Below are positions 60,718-64,000 of a DNA stretch of 64,000 nt, in pieces (within the stretch, counting starts at the first letter, position 1; each line of letters begins with the position of its first letter). The DNA is from an uncultured Verrucomicrobia subdivision 3 bacterium (GTDB lineage: Bacteria; Verrucomicrobiota; Verrucomicrobiia; Limisphaerales; UBA11358), in the NCBI GenBank assembly GCA_903872345.1, contig CAIQKM010000073.1, positions 22,167 through 86,166 on the forward strand, given 5' to 3'. The notes beneath the pieces are model-generated. The model made no database searches. It saw nothing but the letters and a program-made list of their open reading frames with translations, and was not told where the DNA came from. A program made the translations under genes and the position numbers.

Positions 60718-61075
60718 GCCCGGGGTGGCGACGGCTCGTCGCCACTGGCTGCCATCCCCGGTTTGGAGTTCCGGCTTCAGCCGGTTCGGGCAGGGCTTGG
60801 AATCGCGGCGACCGGACCGCCTGAAGGCGGAACCCCAAACGGGGGAAGTTTTCAAATTTGAGATCAAGGAGGGGGACGGGACACGAATTTCACGAAGGGA
60901 CACGAATGGGGAAAAGCGCGGCGGCAACCGGGAAGGGGAGCCTGCCTTATGGGGATGGCCTGCTTTTGACCGAATCCTATTCAGGACGGGGAATGGGATG
61001 AACGCTGAGGCGCTGAGGTGTTGGAGGAACGCAAAGAGTCATGGGGAAACAGGGGCGAGGATGGAAAATAGCACA
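60718..61075. repeat. Interspersed repeat, copy B
   Basis: It has the same module order as copy A, including the palindrome, the GGTTTGGAGTTCCGGCTTCA hairpin, GGGACACGAATTTCACGAAG and a GGGATGAACGCTGAGGCGCT tail. It is closest to copy C in the second half (GGGGAGCCTGCCTTATGGG). Confidence 0.88.
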
Positions 61076-61090
61076 ATACATTGGATCCCT

Positions 61091-62275
61091 TTATGACCCC
61101 TTCTCGGCTTTATTTGGAGGTGCCGGGTCAAGTTCAGCCTCGATTTCCGCCACAGTCGGCAGGCTCCCTTTCAAATTCCTCGGCAGGGATTCGACCAGTT
61201 TGGTCTGCCACTGGGCGACGCCGATGGGCTTTTTCAAATCGCGCAACGCATATTCAACGGTCAGATGGTCGCGTTCCTTGCATAGCAGCAGGCCGATGGA
61301 CGGTTTGTCATCGGCATGGCGCAACTGGTCGTCCACGGCGGACAGGTAGAAATTCATCTTGCCCGCGAATTCCGGCTCGAAGGCTTTCATTTTCAAATCA
61401 ATCACGACGTAGCACCGCAGCCGCAGGTGGTAAAACAGGAGGTCGAGATAATAATCCTGGCCGCCAATATCCAGGTGATATTGCCGGCCGACAAACGCGA
61501 AGCCGACGCCGAGTTCGAGCAAAAATTTCCGGATGTGGTCGAGCAGGCCCTGTTCGAGGTCGCGCTCATGCGCGTCGCTGCGGATCGTGAGGAACTCGAA
61601 ATTGTACGGGTCTTTGAGCGTTTGTTCGGCGAGATCGGACTGCGGCGGCGGCAGGGTGCGTTGAAAGTTGGTTATGGCTTTGCCTTCGCGCCGGTGAAGT
61701 TGCGTTTCAATGTGATGGGTGAGCACCGCGCGGGACCAGCCGTGTTCGATGGTCTTGCGGGCATACCAAAGGCGGAGAATCGGGTCGGCAATTTTTTCCA
61801 AAAGCAACACATTGTGCCCCCACGGAATTTCTGCCACGGGCTGTGGCAGATTGTGCCCGTCCAATTCTGCCACAAGCTGTGGCAGAATCTTTGGATTCAA
61901 ATTTCCACCAGGCTGTTGGTGTTTCTGGCTGTTCTCAGTCCATGCGAGATAAAAGGCCCGCATACGCCATACGTTGCGCGGAGAAAAACCATCCATTTGG
62001 GGGAAGGCTTCGCGCAGATCCTCCGCCAGCCGTTCCACCACCTGCTTGCCGTAGCCCTTGCTCTTTTGCGCCTGGGCAATGATTCTGCCGATGTCCCAAT
62101 AAAGCAGAATCAACTCGCGGTTGACGGAAACCGCCGCGCGCAGTTGCGCCGCGCGAACCCGCGCCTTGAGGTCGGCAAGCAGATGCGGGTAGCCAGCGGG
62201 AAGCGTGGCGGATGATTTGCCATCCTGACCGCTGGTTTTTGCCAAACCGGTGGCTGCTGTTTTTCGTTTCGTCAT
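61091..62275 (-). CDS. DUF1016/PDDEXK-family (YhcG-like) nuclease protein
   Basis: A 394-residue protein. The N-terminal DUF1016 domain (SVNRELILLYWDIGRIIAQA, GYGKQVVERLAEDLREAFPQ, FSPRNVWRMRAFYLAW, EIPWGHNVLLLEKI) is followed by the PDDEXK-like domain with GFAFVGRQYHLDIGGQDYYL, DLLFYHLRLRCYVVIDLKM and FYLSAVDDQLRHADDKPSIG. The D...(D/E)xK nuclease signature (LDLLF...VIDLK) is intact. Members often occur in mobile or accessory DNA and are thought to act on DNA. A local duplication (LPQLVAELDGHNLPQPVAEI) precedes the IPWGH motif. ATG 62275 is preferred over the longer frame. Confidence 0.88.
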   Translation of the reverse strand: MTKRKTAATGLAKTSGQDGKSSATLPAGYPHLLADLKARVRAAQLRAAVSVNRELILLYWDIGRIIAQAQKSKGYGKQVVERLAEDLREAFPQMDGFSPRNVWRMRAFYLAWTENSQKHQQPGGNLNPKILPQLVAELDGHNLPQPVAEIPWGHNVLLLEKIADPILRLWYARKTIEHGWSRAVLTHHIETQLHRREGKAITNFQRTLPPPQSDLAEQTLKDPYNFEFLTIRSDAHERDLEQGLLDHIRKFLLELGVGFAFVGRQYHLDIGGQDYYLDLLFYHLRLRCYVVIDLKMKAFEPEFAGKMNFYLSAVDDQLRHADDKPSIGLLLCKERDHLTVEYALRDLKKPIGVAQWQTKLVESLPRNLKGSLPTVAEIEAELDPAPPNKAEKGS

Positions 62276-62504
62276 GCAAAAAGTTTTTACCGCCGCTCCG
62301 CTCGTGACCCGCTTCAACTGCTTCCCATAACTTTCGACATGATGCCGAATTTTGCCGGTGTTGAAAAGTTTTTCACAGCCATGTTTTCGATGTCTTTGGG
62401 AAAACTGCCCGCAATCGTCACGCCGAAACCGGTCTGAGCCGGGGCGCGGTTTGTCTCAAACCGCAGCGCGTGGCGGGCGAATGGCGGGTGGAATGATTTC
62501 AGAA

Positions 62505-62832
62505 TGCCCGGGGTGGCGACGGTTCGTCGTCAGTGGCTGGTTGCCCTCGGTTTGGAGTTCCGGCTTCAGCTGGTTCGGGCGGGGGATTTCAAATCTCAAA
62601 TTTGGAATTTGAGATCAAGGAGGGGGACGGGACACGAATTTCACAAAGGGGCATGAATGGGGAAAATCGCGGCGGCAACCGGGCAGGGGAGCCTGCCTTA
62701 TGGGAATGGCCTGCTTTTGACCGAATCCCATTCAGGACGGGGAATGGGATGAACGCTGAGGCGCTGAGGAGTGGGAGGAGGAACGCAAATGGGCTTGGGA
62801 AACTGGGAGAGGTTGGGAAAATAGCACGATAG
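62505..62832. repeat. Interspersed repeat, copy C
   Basis: The third copy lacks the distal GCGGAACTCCAAAC part present in A. It carries TTTCAAATCTCAAATTTGGA fused to a GGGACACGAATTTCACAAAG module and the same GACCGAATCCCATTCAGGAC end. It lies upstream of the DUF1016 gene and marks the boundary with the AT-rich right end. Confidence 0.85.
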
Positions 62833-62890
62833 TTGAAACCCATTCATAGTTACATGAGAGCTATGCTTCTGAATTGGAGTATGCAATTGG

Positions 62891-63562
62891 CTATGGCACC
62901 TGATTGACGGCACGCACACGAAAATACATATTCTGACGTGTCGATCCGTAGGTGCCAGGCAGAGCTGATGACCATGTTGCAAGATTTGTACTGCTTTCTA
63001 AGATTACTTGAACGGACCCAATAGAATCGGACGGAACTGTTACCGCGCCACTAGGAGTAATGGTTTCATTATTGCGGGTAATTTGCACTGTTACAATACC
63101 TGGCACAGTACCTCCGTCATTACAGTTGTCACATCTAATGAAACCTGGGCCAACGATTGCTTCTATGAATTGTGCGGTTGCATTTCCACTTCCATAATAA
63201 GTGCTAGGAAACCCATAATTTCCAAATGATATTGCATAATTTCCATATGTATCATGAATAACGGAAACCGAATTGTAGTTTGTATTATATCCTAATGTTA
63301 AATAGGAGGGGCCAGATGTAATTCCAGTGGCAGCACCAGGGCAGGAATTTCTATAAACAATACGCGCAGTATCTCCGGAACCCAGCAATACTACATATGT
63401 AGACCCTCCAGTGCTGTTAGTTGTACTAACATAAGTATTCGTATAGCATGTGCTGGTTGCTTGGAATCCCTGCGGTGTTATCATAACCATTTCTGCTATT
63501 GCTAAATTGGCCGTAACAAGAAAAATTATAACATGTATGGTAATAATAAATGTGGTTTTCAT
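62891..63562 (-). CDS. Secreted protein of unknown function, AT-rich
   Basis: A 223-residue protein with signal peptide (MKTTFIITIHVIIFLVTANL) and a Gly/Thr/Tyr-rich beta body (TNTYVSTTNSTGGSTYVVLL, SYLTLGYNTNYNSVSVIHDT). Four Cys residues occur, including the CDNC motif in GFIRCDNCNDGG. The last 40 residues (VQVILESSTNLATWSSALPG, YFRVRAVNQVP) are a short version of the C-terminal module seen in the pectate-lyase-like and metalloprotease-like proteins. Its base composition is far lower in GC than the core, suggesting recent acquisition. Confidence 0.72.
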   Translation of the reverse strand: MKTTFIITIHVIIFLVTANLAIAEMVMITPQGFQATSTCYTNTYVSTTNSTGGSTYVVLLGSGDTARIVYRNSCPGAATGITSGPSYLTLGYNTNYNSVSVIHDTYGNYAISFGNYGFPSTYYGSGNATAQFIEAIVGPGFIRCDNCNDGGTVPGIVTVQITRNNETITPSGAVTVPSDSIGSVQVILESSTNLATWSSALPGTYGSTRQNMYFRVRAVNQVP

Positions 63563-63565
63563 TTT

Positions 63566-63937
63566 TTACTTTGATGTGGTTTCAGTGGTGCAATGGCGTA
63601 TGCTTTCAGTGTTTCGATGTAGTAGCTTTACCAGAACGGTAATTAATTTATTTTCGTATTTAAGCTCTGCACATTTTGAAATTTTATTAGCGAGGCATTG
63701 AGGTGTAAACAGACGCCATTTTTTACGCGAAAAATGTTTTTCTAATTTGCTTTGTTCTTCCGAATTGATTTTCCCTGCAGCAAGAGCAAATATTAGTTTA
63801 GGGCTTTCGCGCAATAAACCATTCGCTTTGAATTGTCTGACCAGTTTTGTGCGAACTAGTCTTCTTAGAGTGCGTCTGAAAAAGGAAATTGGGGGTGTTT
63901 TGGCAGAGTCTGACGGCCAAATAAATGCACAAAACAC
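63566..63937 (-). CDS. Unknown 123-residue basic protein
   Basis: The frame on the minus strand ends three bases before the start of the secreted protein gene, so the two could be cotranscribed. Sequence: basic N-terminal region (RRTLRRLVRTKLVRQFKANG), GKINSEEQSKLEKHFSRKKW, and a Lys/Leu-rich helical end. No signal peptide, no family recognised. The AT-rich context makes chance frames less likely to be this long, but the call is still uncertain and the gene could extend past the window. Confidence 0.45.
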   Translation of the reverse strand: MFCAFIWPSDSAKTPPISFFRRTLRRLVRTKLVRQFKANGLLRESPKLIFALAAGKINSEEQSKLEKHFSRKKWRLFTPQCLANKISKCAELKYENKLITVLVKLLHRNTESIRHCTTETTSK

Positions 63938-64000
63938 TTGATCTGCTTGCTTGCTTTTGCGGCTGTCATTCGCGGTAGCGCCAGTGGGGCGATGAAAAAA

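Overview
The window looks like a chromosomal segment of a Gram-negative, polysaccharide-degrading member of the Verrucomicrobiota (Pedosphaera/Limisphaerales-like). This is inferred from three PEP-CTERM proteins, tandem pseudopilin genes with the [20 protein letters not shown] signature typical of that group, KDO/LPS export genes, very large secreted LamG/autotransporter-repeat proteins, and many start sites without a clear Shine-Dalgarno. No rRNA gene, no intact tRNA and no CRISPR array was found.

Bases 1-16.9 kb are visibly lower in GC than the rest and behave like a genomic island. A collinear block of secreted carbohydrate-active genes (pectate-lyase-fold protein, SGNH hydrolase, CE1-like esterase, alpha/beta hydrolase, GNAT, TIM-barrel/SGNH lipoprotein, a broken GH3, an intact GH3, GH31) is followed by a decayed Wadjet JetD-like gene, a Ser/Thr kinase, a decayed small gene and a tyrosine integrase. 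The integrase faces away from the 3' end of a tRNA or tmRNA gene (T-arm plus CCA, 16880-16907), the usual scar of integration into such a gene.

Bases 17-38 kb are GC-rich. They hold two PEP-CTERM genes, RapA, a secreted propeller-like protein, HU, a frameshifted paralogue of the island esterase, and a soluble histidine kinase with an NtrC-type sigma54 activator. Just downstream of the activator are a dyad, a near-consensus sigma54 promoter and a 57-codon Thr/Ala-rich gene, which together look like a complete regulatory circuit. Next come a tRNA-like hairpin before a zinc-ribbon protein, a 1702-residue secreted metalloprotease-like protein, hisS and several small envelope proteins.

Bases 38.3-41 kb look like a remnant of a Mu-like element: a repressor with a divergent operator/promoter, an HTH protein, a 10-copy array of a 10-bp repeat and a Gam homologue.

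Bases 41-57 kb carry envelope and housekeeping genes: two pseudopilins, kdsA-kdsC-lptC-lptA-lptB (KDO synthesis and LPS transport), hprK and HPr, a pseudopilin-like protein, gatC-gatA (no gatB follows), a Phd/PIN toxin-antitoxin pair with its operator, and a TetR-MFP-RND efflux operon. Bases 57-64 kb hold a DUF2723/TPR membrane protein, a PEP-CTERM protein, a DUF1016 nuclease-like protein, three copies of a roughly 330-bp interspersed repeat, and finally an AT-rich segment with two orphan genes that probably begins another acquired region.
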